This document shows, one piece after another, positions 1-9,705 of a stretch of 64,000 bases of DNA. This DNA is from Portulaca oleracea (taxonomy: Eukaryota > Streptophyta > Magnoliopsida > Caryophyllales > Portulacaceae), in contig CM055883.1 of assembly GCA_029582165.1 (NCBI GenBank), positions 19,624,501 through 19,688,500 on the forward strand, read 5' to 3'. The notes below the pieces were generated by a model. That model did no database searches. It had not been told where the DNA came from and saw only the letters and a program-made list of their open reading frames with translations. The first letter of the stretch is position 1; each line of letters opens with the position of its first letter. Made by a program: the position numbers and the translations under genes.

Positions 1-1338
1 AAATTCCAAATTTTATCTTAGTATCTAAACAGATTTAGGATTTATACCTTTATACATAAATTACTCAATTTTCCTAGAGATCTAAAAAATACTATATCTT
101 TTAAAGATATTGCAAGTTTCCTAAACTTTGCAAAATATTATTAGATTTTAGCATAACAACTAATTTAGTAGTAATAGGATTCGATAATTAATTTCTAAAA
201 ATTAATTTTAAACCCTAAAAACACGAATTTCACCAACACTATTGGCAACACAGTTTGTGTTGACTCAACACGGTCCGTGTTGCTTCCCAGTGTCGGTTAT
301 TTCGTGCATGAAAAGCTTAAATAAAATATCAAAACTTACCGAATTGAAAAATTATCATATCATAGTATTATCAAATAACCTACTATGAAATTTTTCAGAA
401 TTTTATCAATTTTCATAAACTTGAAAATGTTTTTAGGGAATTAAACCATTTTAACTTGCTTTTTATTGGAAATAAAGAAGAACAGTCCAATAAATTCAAA
501 AATAAAATTTTACAATTTTTCCATACAGTAGGGTCATACAATATCCTACTGTAAATTTTTCATATTTTTATCAAATTTCTAAAATTAGCAAAAAGAAAAT
601 CAGAAGAGTAAACGATTATACTACACTGCAAATCTGATAATTAAAGGAAAATTAGTTAACGATTTTGAAAAGTCATGAAACTTTTATCCCTAACAGTATG
701 ATTACCCAGTAACTAACTGTAAAATTTTCATAAGTTTTACAAACTTCTATAAATTTATAAAATTCAGAGAAGTAACCGAATTTATTTCTCGTTAGATCTG
801 AAAAACTCAATTAAACAAATCTATTACAATTGGGAAAAATCTACAAAAATTATGGCGAGTCCAGAATACTTCCAGACACCTCCAGTAATTTTCTTGGAAT
901 GTTTTGAATTCGTTTGATATTTTATTTCGATTTTTCATTAAATTTACTGAAAATAAACTAAATCAGAAAATAATTCTACAAAATCCTATTTTGCGAATTA
1001 AGATTATTTCATATATTGCCTATTGTTTAACAACATTAAACATGATCGTTTCTAAGACAACCTAAAATAAACCAAGTTCGTGCTAAATTTAACAATTAAA
1101 CAAGCAAGAATTGACTAATTTGAAGGCAATAAGAAATAACAATCATAAATCATGAAACTTTTCAATAAAATTTCGAGATTTATTATTTTGAACAACAAAG
1201 TTTAAACCTTTCATAAAGTTTCAATTTTTATGCATTAAATATACTCTAGCAAATTCATACAATAATTCAACAACTGACAAAATTATATATGGGTTCAGGT
1301 ATAATATTTTAGCATGCAATTGGTGGCTCTGATACGAC
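1..1338 (-). mobile_element. Leader/internal region of a minus-strand Ty1/copia element (runs off left edge)
   Basis: This AT-rich stretch lies directly downstream, on the minus strand, of the LTR at 1339-2215. A primer-binding site resembling the initiator-Met-tRNA type (TATCAGAGCC on the minus strand) ends within a few bases of the LTR at about 1321-1335. No gag or pol reading frame is visible, so this is either a long untranslated leader or a non-autonomous internal region. It holds three diverged tandem repeats (361-756) and two palindromic words at 246-282 that match the words in the adjacent LTR. The element continues beyond base 1, so its coding capacity cannot be judged. Confidence 0.65.
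361..756 (-). repeat. Three diverged ~165-bp tandem repeats, each with a hairpin
   Basis: Units recur with starts near 361, 525 and 693. Each has an imperfect palindrome followed by a conserved A/T-rich string (AAATTTTTCA and then TTTATCAA-like). Unit 1 pairs CATAGTA (361-367) with TACTATG (381-387). Unit 2 pairs ACAGTAGG (525-532) with CCTACTGT (545-552). Unit 3 pairs ACAGT (693-697) with ACTGT (716-720). The arm sequence differs between units while pairing is kept. Confidence 0.6.
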
Positions 1339-2215
1339 TGTTAGGTTTTAGGTTATCTATTTCCTAAAGAGATACAGATTAATTGGCGAAATATTCATAA
1401 CAATTATAAAACAATTAATCACCAAAAGGAAACAATTGCAGAGACTTTAGTAATTATACCTGATCGCTAATTTAACTGATGTAGAGGTTGACCATTGGTG
1501 CAGAGGTTGACCTTTGAGATTCCAATGTAGAAATCCTCTACTGAAAGTCCATGTAGAACACTGGGAACTCGATTGCTAGATCGACCCGATCGAGACGGAT
1601 CTCAATCTAAGATGTATGTATTTTGGTATAAGAGGGTGTTTCAGGAAACAAGAACTACAAACTAAAAGAGAGATGAGCTCAGGAAATCACCCTGGTATCT
1701 CTCTAAGAGTCTTAGGCAGTTGGTGGTATTTAATCTCTCATAGAGACCCCTTTTTATAGTGTTTAGAAAACTTGGGGAGAGGGCAAAAACCCTAATGGCC
1801 GACTTTACGCAACAACGCATTTTTTTAGGCCTAACACGGTCCGCATTGATCCAACACGGTCCGTGTTGGCCTCTAGAATGCCCAACATGTCGGCCCATAT
1901 TCACCACGGTCCGTGGTGACATCAACGCGGACCGTGTTGGATTAACACAGTCCGTGTTGTGTCCAATTCGGTCCGTGTTGGACTGATTTCTCATAGAAAT
2001 CAGTTCCCAACATTCCTAAACATAATATGATATTACTTAGGTTACATACATTGTTCCAGGAAACTGACTTGTGTGACTCAGTAGGACCAAATAATATAGT
2101 TGTAATTAAATACATTCAATTACCAATTATAAAAGTCTCTAGCAAGACATATAATTACTATATTATTTTGGTTTAAACTCCGTGTATATTGAACATTATC
2201 GGGACATTCCCAACA
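1339..2215 (-). mobile_element. 5' LTR of a minus-strand Ty1/copia element
   Basis: Read on the minus strand, the 877-bp repeat begins TGTTGGGAATG and ends CCTAACA, the TG...CA ends expected of an LTR, followed by a Met-tRNA-type primer site. Its partner LTR lies outside the window, so no target duplication can be tested. The middle (1833-1980) is packed with palindromic CAACACGGTCCGTGTTG words. Open frames across the region (for example 1662-1994 on the minus strand) follow from these repeats and are not genes. Confidence 0.8.
1833..1980. repeat. Cluster of six palindromic CAACACGG-type words in the LTR
   Basis: Copies lie at about 1833-1848, 1852-1868, 1902-1918, 1923-1939, 1943-1960 and 1964-1980. 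The basic word CAACACGGTCCGTGTTG is an 8-bp-arm palindrome around one central base. The copy at 1902-1918 reads CACCACGGTCCGTGGTG, so both arms changed together. Two further copies lie in the leader (246-262 and 266-282), one of them with arms CAACACA/TGTGTTG, again compensated. Confidence 0.75.
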
Positions 2216-2640
2216 GTCCGAGCTCCAGCGGTGTCGTAGGCGGCGAGTGCGTCGAGGATGGTCGTCGGACGGTGAGCGATCATCGGAAGTTGCGTTTTGA
2301 CGGTGTCATGGCGGCGGGGCTTGCACAACAGCAACCACAGTAAGGTCTGGCGACAGCGTATGGGGACGAGGGTTGGGGGTCTAGGCGATAGTGCGCAGCG
2401 GCTGGGACGATGGTGGCCTGGCGGTGGCGCGGCGGAGCAGAACCAAAGAGAGAGGAGGGAGAGAGAGAGAGAGAGAGAGCGCGAGAGAGAGAGAGAAGGA
2501 GAGAGGGCGGACGAAAAGGGTGGTGGTCGATGGGTCCTGGGCGGTCGCCGGTGAAGGTGGGTAGCGAGGCTGGTGGCGGCTGGGTGGCAACAGTAGGCGG
2601 TAGTAGCAGTTCAGAGGAGAGGACGAGGGAGGTATAGGGT
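2216..2640. other. GC- and purine-rich island with a (GA)n tract
   Basis: This block is far richer in G and C than its surroundings and contains a (GA)n run at about 2456-2510. The open frames through it are low in complexity (Arg/Glu or Ser/Leu runs) and match no family I recognise. A similar G-rich block lies at 47100-47680. Both probably belong to untranslated or LTR parts of degraded retrotransposons, but that is an inference. Confidence 0.4.
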
Positions 2641-2984
2641 TAGGGTTTTGGTTTAGGTTCTCTATAATTAACTATATATGGTAAAACCAATTAAAATAAA
2701 AATGAATACAAACATACAATAAATAAAATCTGCTACTATTAATAGTAATAAGAAAAAAAATTAAAAATTTAATTTTCTAAATAATAATAATAACCACATA
2801 ATAATAAAACAAAGCACACAATTCATAGATAATTAAAAGAAAACACATAAAATCATACAATATTAATTACATATAATTATCAAATTACCCTTACTCCCAT
2901 GCACATAGAAAATGACTAAAACACCCTTGTTAGTTCCTCAACGGTCCTACGAGCTCAAGTGTCAACAAAAATAATCGTCGATGA
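2641..2984. other. AT-rich spacer, nothing recognised
   Basis: Simple A/T-rich sequence with short AAT runs. I see no gene, repeat terminus or structured element. Confidence 0.6.
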
Positions 2985-3473
2985 AATCTCAAAATTTAAC
3001 GATGTCAACGTAAATACTTAACGACGTAACGGTCAACACTTTCAAAATTTTCGGGGTTTTACACTTTTCCTTTAAAAAGTCGGGTGGCGACTCCCATTTC
3101 GAACCAAAACACATCGAGTTGCATAAACTATGGTAAAACATGGTTTTACAATGTGTCGATGCAACTTTAGGATTTTCTTTGTATATTTTTAAATAATATT
3201 TGCCTAAATTGCTTTCTTCCGAGCCCAACATTTCATGAGCCTATTGAATTGAATTTATAAGAGTTGGGAGCAAGTGGATGTTCACTCTTAAAAGTTCAAT
3301 TTAATTACTCATAAAATGCATAAAGTAAAGGGGAATCAATTTTACAACATATTATTCATGAAATGTGCGATTAATTCCTTAAAGAGCTTTTAAAGTTTAA
3401 ACCCCAGCACAAACTTCTAAAACCCCTAATCCCGTGGGCGTTCAGGAAGTCTGAACGACGAGGAAAAATGTCC
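2985..3473 (-). mobile_element. LTR-like fragment, homologous to 52244-52740
   Basis: Read on the minus strand, this begins TGTGGACATTTTTCCTCG and matches the plus-strand copy at 52244 over about 480 bp, through a shared string (TTCGAAATGGGAGT...GCC) and a shared out-of-frame peptide (MLGSEE...). The TG start and the repeat at two unrelated positions suggest a dispersed LTR family. The two copies diverge after an AAGGRAAAG string. Neither has a recognisable internal region here. Confidence 0.55.
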
Positions 3474-3883
3474 ACAAGTACACAAACCACTTCATAAACA
3501 AAGTTTGAAGTTGGCAACTATATTTGTATCTTAGAGTGGGATCGAAATACCTTAATGCGGAAGCGATTAGGATCACCAGTTATGGAATCACCAGTATATT
3601 CACACCCCAAATCCCCTAACTTTTTATGGTAGTTTACCCGAGTGAGAATCGATTAGATTCGTTGTTGCTTGTGTTGTGATATATACCACATAAGTATATA
3701 TTTATAGGTTAGTCTTAGAGATATACGCAAACACCTACAAAGAAGACTAATATTTAAGAAGTCTTATTCCTAGTTTGTTTATGATTCCTTATTATCTAGA
3801 AACTGTATTCTAGATAAATTGAGCATATTTAATTAATTAACTAATAATTAACTAAGTGGCCGTTAATTTACCAACACCAATGA
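3474..3883. other. Unassigned sequence
   Basis: Moderately AT-rich sequence between an LTR-like fragment and an ORF1 relic. No open frame, terminal repeat or simple repeat stands out. Confidence 0.5.
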
Positions 3884-4840
3884 TGAAATCCTCCAGATCA
3901 ACAAGTAAGTCGCACTCATCCACACCATTAAAGGATCTAGTCAGGATACTATGAGTGTGCTCACTGTCGGAGTTGGTGCCCTGATCTAGTCTCTCCACTT
4001 GATTGATTCTAGATATCCACTCAAAAGAGCATCCTTGTAAGTTAACCTACTTACATGCTTACTATTATCCACACCATCAATGGGATCCGTAATGGTCTTG
4101 CTAGAAGCAGCCCCTGACCCATCACAATCTGGAGCCTCAAGAGAGTTAGGCACAAGCTTGTCATCCTTTCTAAAATTCCTCAACCCATTGGTAGCCTTAC
4201 GACTAGGGGAAGAAAGTTTACATCAGTCGTAATAAGGTGACCACCATTAATCTTCTTGGGAACCCACTTTTGGACAAATTTTGCAGCATCAGAAGGCTTA
4301 ACTGCTTACTTTTTTATTGAATTTAGCCCATGAAACAAAGATATTCCTATAATCAACAATACTAAAATTTATCCGTTCAATGGCTTCCCCCCCCCCCTTC
4401 ATCCTTGTTGGCATACCGCACAAAACCAATTTTTCTACCATTTTGGCCAATCTTTGCATGGATATATGCATCAACAACACCACCGAACTTGCTAAACAAA
4501 TGTTTTTAGCCTTGAGTTGCTAAAATTGATAGGCAGATTATCAATAAATAGGGAGAACAAATGCATTTCCTTGGCAGGCCTCTCAGTCGCGGAAGGGTCA
4601 ACTATGAGAGGTAAACCATTTGCAACAACACTTTCGTGTACCCCCCTTCAACTCCTTAAAAATGGTAAGGATTTCATAAGCCCTAATAAAAGAGGCCAAA
4701 CTCACAAAATTTGAAGCTCTATCATCCAAAGAAAGGGAGGAAACAAGACTCTCAAGCTCAAAATTCAACAACTTAAACCTATCGAGTAATTGATTACCAA
4801 CAGTCATGACCAACACAATTAGATTGAAACACCAGCCCAA
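3884..4840 (-). pseudogene. Broken RRM-type coding relic, probably LINE ORF1
   Basis: Minus-strand frames at 4598-4840, about 4440-4560, 4298-4483 and 3986-4183 line up as one decayed protein. The middle contains RNA-recognition-motif-like strings: an RNP2-like SINNLPINFSNS segment, an RNP1-like IGFVRYA-type segment split by a frameshift, and IFVSWAKFNKK at the end of the fold. RRM domains of this type occur in ORF1 of some plant L1-type LINEs and in RNA-binding proteins. Several frameshifts and stops break it. It is not contiguous with the LINE fragment at 5421-7470, which encodes RT and RNase H, so a shared origin is possible but unproven. A relic of a host RRM gene is the alternative. Confidence 0.45.
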
Positions 4841-4934
4841 AGCAGGAAATGAGCATTAAGCGTATTTTTATTAGAAAATTAAAATTTAAAGTACCTCTTT
4901 TTAAAATTTTAATACAATTTCATTTCATTATGTT

Positions 4935-5378
4935 CACAACTAAAAATATGTGTATCAGCAACCACTTTTTTTCAACCAATTTAAAATCGTTGGAAAAACC
5001 AATCATTTTAGCAACCATTTCATATTCCAACTATTTTTCAAAAATATTATGTGAGAAAAAGGGTTGAAATTCCAATCACTTTTGCTAAAATGGTTAGAAA
5101 TTTTTCCTACCATCCTTTTCCCTACTATTTGAAAATGGTTGGAAAAATGGTTGGATTACTAATCGTTTTCCCAACCAATTTCAAATAGTAGGAAAAATGA
5201 TGGTAAGAAAAATTTTCAACCATTTTAGCAAAAGTAGTTAGAATTTCCAACCCTTTTTCCAACATAAAAGTTCTGAAAAATAATTGAAATATGAAATGGT
5301 TACTAAAATGATTGGATTTTCCATTCATTGTAAATTAGTTACAAAAAGTGGTTGGTAATACACATACTTTTAGCAGTG
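4935..5378. mobile_element. Foldback MITE with CACTA-like ends, 3-bp duplication GTT
   Basis: The 444-bp element is one long inverted repeat: about 210 bp from each end match each other as reverse complements, many of them AACCATTTTAGCAA-like strings. The left end reads CACAACTAAAAATATGTGTAT, the right end (reverse complement) CACTGCTAAAAGTATGTGTAT. GTT flanks both sides (4932-4934 and 5379-5381). CAC termini plus a 3-bp duplication are typical of the CACTA/EnSpm superfamily. It has no coding capacity. Confidence 0.8.
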
Positions 5379-5420
5379 GTTTTCATTTATTAAATTGAAT
5401 TCATTTCTACTTTTTTCATT

Positions 5421-7470
5421 TGTTTTTTTTTTCCCAACAAAGACAGTCACAAGACAAAGCACAAGAACAACAAAAAACATAAAGAACTCCAGCGAACACC
5501 TAAGTAATGCAGCCTAAGCTACGAACGGCCTGCGTGGCCACCTGGTGAGCTGGATGAATCAACTGTCTTGAAACCTTGACAATTCTCCCAGAATCAAACT
5601 TCCTAGTTGCAACCCTACAACTCCAAGCCAGAGACCTGCATTCCACAAGAACTATATTCACATTTACCAAGGACTCCACCGCAAGAGTAGAATTGGTCCA
5701 GACAAGAACTCTAGTGGGACCCATGTTCACTGCTTCCTGCAGCGCCAGCAAAATGGCCCATAGTTCACAGAAGAGAACTGATTCCCCCACCCCTGTTTTA
5801 ACTCCTTGAGCACCTCCCCCAGCCTGACCTCTGAAAATCCAAGCAGCGCCCAAAACCCCAGACTTCCTTTTATATGTCCCATCCACTAAGAAGACCCCTC
5901 CGTCTTCGCCGACCTCCTCCATCCCCCAACGGTACTCAGAAGACATAGCTCCTCGCATCTGCGCCTCTCCATCCCCTTTCTTTCTCTGCTGCTGTTGTCG
6001 CCACCAATGAACCTCCCTCTCAACCTGTCCCAAGGTTGTCTCGAGAAGCCTAGCCGACACACCAGCCTTGTGAATGCATACATCATTTCTCGCCTTCCAA
6101 ATTGCCCACATTGTACTAAAGAAATTACCAATAGTGATCTTCCTATCCTCCTTCTCTTTAGCTAAAAAGGAAATCCAACCTGTCAACCAATCCCACCACC
6201 CAACATAAGGATTGATATCATAGCAGATACCCAAACTGGATCCCCACCGCATGTGCTGAGCCATCGTACACCTCCTGAATAAGTGGGCAACATCTTCGAC
6301 CTTCTCCCCGCACCAACATTCACTTGTCTCCACTAACTTTCGCTTCCACCTATTCACACCAGTAGGGAGGGCATCTACCACACTCCTCCATGCAAAGGTT
6401 TTCACCTTCAGAGGGCCATCACAATGCCATAACAACTTCCAAAAATTAGTTTCCTCCTCCCCAGGCACATGCCCTCCCCTATCCTGCAGCAAAAACACAT
6501 AATAACCATCCTTAACCTTATCAGAAGAAGATTTCTTACCCGGCCAAAGAAGAGTATCCTGAAGGATTTGTTGGGGAGGAAAAACCCGAGCCACCCTAGC
6601 CACAGTATCCCTTGTAAACATCTGCCACAATAGAGTCCAGTTCCACATCCCTCTCTAAGTTTCATCCCAGTGCCCTAACGCATCCACCGTTAAATGCCTA
6701 ATGTCCTCATGTTCTAAACCCTCCCTACACTGAATCTCCCCCTCCTGGAACCCATCTACCATCCAAAACCCGAATACTCCTCCCATCACCAACACTCCAT
6801 CCGAGTCTTGATTTCACTCCCTCAACCACTTTAGTCAATCCCCTCCAGGTTGTAGATGCCCCATTTGGTGGTTTGACCTCACCCAGACGGGCAATCGGTG
6901 ATACCACCCCATCCCTCGCTTTCCAAACCCTTGAAATTAGAAGGTCTTGGTTCTGATAAGTCCTCCAGGCTTGCTTTAGGAGCATGGCTTTGTTATAAGC
7001 ACCCACATTCCTCACTCCCAGCCCTCCAGCCCCTTTGGGTGTAAAAACAGTCTGCTTATCTTTCCAATGAATGGACTTGTGCCCATCCACTTTCCCCTAA
7101 AGAAACCTGACAAGAACAGAATTAATTTGATCTACCACCTTCTGAGGAATTAAGTAAACACTAAGGATATGCTGGTAAAGCGCCACCAAGACCGCGTTAA
7201 TCAGGATCAACTTACCCGCCAAGGAAAGCATCTGGAACTTCCAGGAATCTAACCTCCTTTGAACATCCTCCACCATGAACCCAAAGTGATCTATGCGTTT
7301 CTGACATATTCTAGTAGGCACGCCCAAGTAGGTTTCGAAATATCCACCTTCCGGATACCCGAAGATGACCTTCATTCCATTCTTGTTTTCCTGCATAGCC
7401 CCTTTGGAGAAACACATGGAAGATTTATGTGAATTAATTATTTGGCCCGATGCCTGACTATACTTATCAA
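5421..7470 (-). mobile_element. 5'-truncated L1-type LINE
   Basis: A poly-T run at about 5422-5432 is the minus-strand poly(A) tail. From there the minus strand encodes RNase H, zf-RVT and the last part of the reverse transcriptase, and homology to the LINE at 18419-24614 stops abruptly near 7460-7470. Truncation at the 5' end is usual for LINE insertions, caused by incomplete reverse transcription. I could not identify a convincing target duplication. Confidence 0.8.
5500..7470 (-). pseudogene. LINE ORF2 C-terminal half: RT thumb, zf-RVT and RNase H, broken
   Basis: Three minus-strand frames line up in order. 7097-7470 holds the end of the RT domain (SGQIINSHKSSMCFSKG, then YLGVPT). 6725-7090 holds the GAGGLGVRN...LKQAWR region. 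5500-6648 holds a zf-RVT domain (FWKLLWHCDGPLKVKTFAWR, then CWCGEKVEDVAHLF) and an RNase H domain. In RNase H the first Asp (FLVDGTYK) and the Glu (LFCELWAI) are present, but the third acidic residue reads WTNST where the neighbouring LINE has WTDSS. Frame breaks near 7093 and 6690 separate the pieces. The encoded enzyme would copy LINE RNA at the insertion site; this copy cannot. Confidence 0.8.
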
Positions 7471-7525
7471 TATAGTATATGACTATTAAATAGGTTGTGT
7501 TTTTCTGGGAAGGCATTTATTTATA

Positions 7526-7742
7526 TTCCCTCCGTTTTTATTTATTCGTCGCTTAGGAGATTGTGTTAAAAATTTTGATCGTTAATATCTTAATTTGTAT
7601 AATGATTCATCATATAAAATTGACATCATTACATACGTAATGAAAAATACTATTAAAAAAGTAAAACATTATATTTTTTATAAAAAATTTATATTGATTG
7701 ACAATGAAACCTATAAATAATAGATAAAAAAAATGGAGGGAG
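7526..7742. mobile_element. Stowaway-like MITE 1
   Basis: The left end reads TTCCCTCCGTTTTTATTTATTCGTCGC and the right end (reverse complement) CTCCCTCCATTTTTTTTATC, flanked by TA on both sides (7524-7525 and 7743-7744). The CTCCCTCCGT terminus plus TA duplication is the hallmark of Stowaway (Tc1/mariner-related) MITEs. Length is 217 bp, with no coding capacity. Confidence 0.75.
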
Positions 7743-7834
7743 TAATGAATTTGAGAGTAGTTTCCAATCAGAAGATATTGATAGTTCATTATTGACGTTG
7801 ATAAAGATACCCTTGCTGCACAAAAAAATAAATA

Positions 7835-8091
7835 TTCCATCCATTCCATATTAACTGTCGTCTTTGAAAATTGTGTAGTCAAACTCCAAAAATTTTGACC
7901 TTAAATTTCTTAATATATACAATGAATTGCTATATAAAATTACTATCATTAGATTCGTAACGAAAAATACTATCATACAAGTATAATATTGCAATTGTTA
8001 ATAACATATTATGAAAGAAATTATCAATCAAAAAGTGATATTGAAAACCGTAAAAATAAAAAATATGACAATTAATATGGAACAGAGGGAG
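7835..8091. mobile_element. Stowaway-like MITE 2, sister of the MITE at 7526
   Basis: The ends TTCCATCCATTCCATATTAACTG and (reverse complement) CTCCCTCTGTTCCATATTAATTG are flanked by TA (7833-7834 and 8092-8093). The interior shares a diverged but recognisable block with MITE 1 (CATCATTA/TATCATTA...CGTAA.GAAAAATACTAT). Length is 257 bp. The two sit 92 bp apart in the same orientation. Confidence 0.75.
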
Positions 8092-8287
8092 TAATAAAGA
8101 CCCCATTGACTCCATCACCCCCCCCCCCAAAAAAAAATCCATAAAACCCATCTGCGCATGCCCATGTGCGCAAGAGTCTGACACACATGACGTCGATTTT
8201 TTTGTCATTCATCACGCTCTAATTGCTCCAAAGAATATATCACTTCTAATTAATACTCGTTGTTATACCCTGTTCAAAGGATGGGGT

Positions 8288-8800
8288 AATTACTTAAATT
8301 ATTTATCTTATTTTTGTTAAAATGAAAAAAATTATAATCATTTGATTAAATTTTTATGGCATATTTAATAAAATATTGACGAATATTGATTATATATATT
8401 ATCCCTTTTCAATTTAATTGTCACCTTTACTAATTTGAAAAGTTCAATCATCTTGAAATTGAGGAAATTTTTTTTGAGAGTGAATAATTACTAAAATCAT
8501 TTATCTTACTTTTGTTAAAATGAAAAATATTATAATCATACGACTGAATTTTTGTGGCATATGCAATAAAAAGTTAATGAATATTGGCTATATATACTAC
8601 CTACCTAAAATCATTTATCTTACTTTTGTTAAAATGAGAAAAATTTCTAATCATATGACTGAATTTTTGTGGCATATGCAATAAAAAGTTAATAAATATT
8701 GATTATATATACTACGTTCGTTCCAATTAATTTGATTGTCGCCCTAACCAATTTGAGAAGCTCAATCTCTTTGAAATTGAGGTGAATTTTTGTGACCTAC
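8288..8800. repeat. Three tandem copies of an AT-rich repeat
   Basis: Copies begin near 8288, 8487 and 8603. Each carries TCATTTATCTTACTTTTGTT-like sequence, GGCATATGCAATAAAAAGTTAA and a TTGATTATATATACTAC-like end. Copies 1 and 3 also share an 80-bp tail (ATTTGAGAAGTTCAATC...TTGAAATTGAGG); copy 2 lacks it. This fits local tandem duplication of a diverged, possibly MITE-derived sequence. Confidence 0.65.
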
Positions 8801-9117
8801 AATAGTATCCGTATATTTGAGGGCAATATAGTAAATTTGTGTTTGAACAAAAAATATAAGGCAAATTGTTGATTAATTATTATTTTAGGGCAAAACGGTA
8901 ATTTCTTGTGTATTAATTATATTATTATATGGAAGGGTGAAAGAGTAATTATATGTGTGAACACAAGCAACAGTTTCCACAACATAACATATCACAAGTG
9001 CCTCTTCTACTTGTTTAAAGATGCTCTTCGCCACAACATTTTATTTATTTTTAAATAAAAAGGCATCTTAGTAAAAAAAAGAAAAAAGACAATGCAAAAG
9101 ATCCACCATGACAAATT
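8801..9117. other. Unassigned spacer left of the copia element
   Basis: AT-rich sequence. Nothing recognised apart from the target-site copy ATCAT at 9118-9122 that borders it. Confidence 0.5.
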
Positions 9118-9122
9118 ATCAT

Positions 9123-9682
9123 TGTTAGGAAAGTGTCATAAAATCACCAAATTTCTTGATCCCACAATTATTTATTTCCTAATTGTATTAGGGTATTATT
9201 TAGGTTTCCTTATTATGTTAGGTTTCCTAATTGTATTAGATTCTAAATATAATTGGAGTGGGAGTCAAAGGAGTTTTTCCTATAAATAGGGTACATGTTT
9301 CTCCACCAAAACACATCGGAAAACACAGAGAGCTAGAGAGAGAGAAAAATATTGAGAGAGAAAGGGGTCTTACCAATATTTTCCCCAGTGTATCATGAGA
9401 GATTGTGAGTTGAGTGTTGAGAGATTGTTATTGTAATCTCCTTTGTGGATCTTATCACACCCTGTGATAGTGATCAGGTTGTACTCCTTTCTCACAGTGG
9501 ATTATTTTCTGGTTGTCGCCGTCCGTGGGTTTTTCTCCGAGTTCTTCGGTTTCCCACGTAATTTTGGTGTTTGATTTTATCGCTTATTTTTCGTTCCTAA
9601 ATTTTGTCGTAATATCCGTCATCTCGTTTTCGATTCTATTATTCGCTTCCGCTGTTACCTTGCTACTCACTTTTCTCTAACA
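9123..9682 (+). mobile_element. 5' LTR of the copia element
   Basis: 560 bp, from TGTTAGGAAAG to CTCTAACA. A TATA-like box (CCTATAAATAGGG, about 9279-9291) and a GAGAGA-rich transcribed leader (about 9327-9362) give a normal promoter layout. It aligns along its whole length with 17239-17801. Confidence 0.93.
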
Positions 9683-9698
9683 AGTGGTATCAGAGCAA
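9683..9698 (+). promoter_or_regulatory. Primer-binding site, initiator Met-tRNA type
   Basis: TGGTATCAGAGCAAGG starts two bases after the LTR. TGGTATCAGAGC is the classic plant copia priming site for reverse transcription from initiator Met-tRNA. Confidence 0.9.
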
Positions 9699-9705
9699 GG
9701 TGGAG

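Noticed and set aside
1662..1994. 110-codon minus-strand frame and its plus-strand partner
   Set aside because: Both lie wholly in an LTR over palindromic repeats.
2297..2637. Arg/Glu-rich frames
   Set aside because: They arise from a (GA)n tract and low-complexity sequence, with no domain.
4849..5328. Frames of 72 and 67 codons around the foldback element
   Set aside because: They are the two strands of the MITE palindrome.
9683..9698. tRNA gene
   Set aside because: Only the primer-site stretch complementary to a tRNA is present; no cloverleaf sequence surrounds it.
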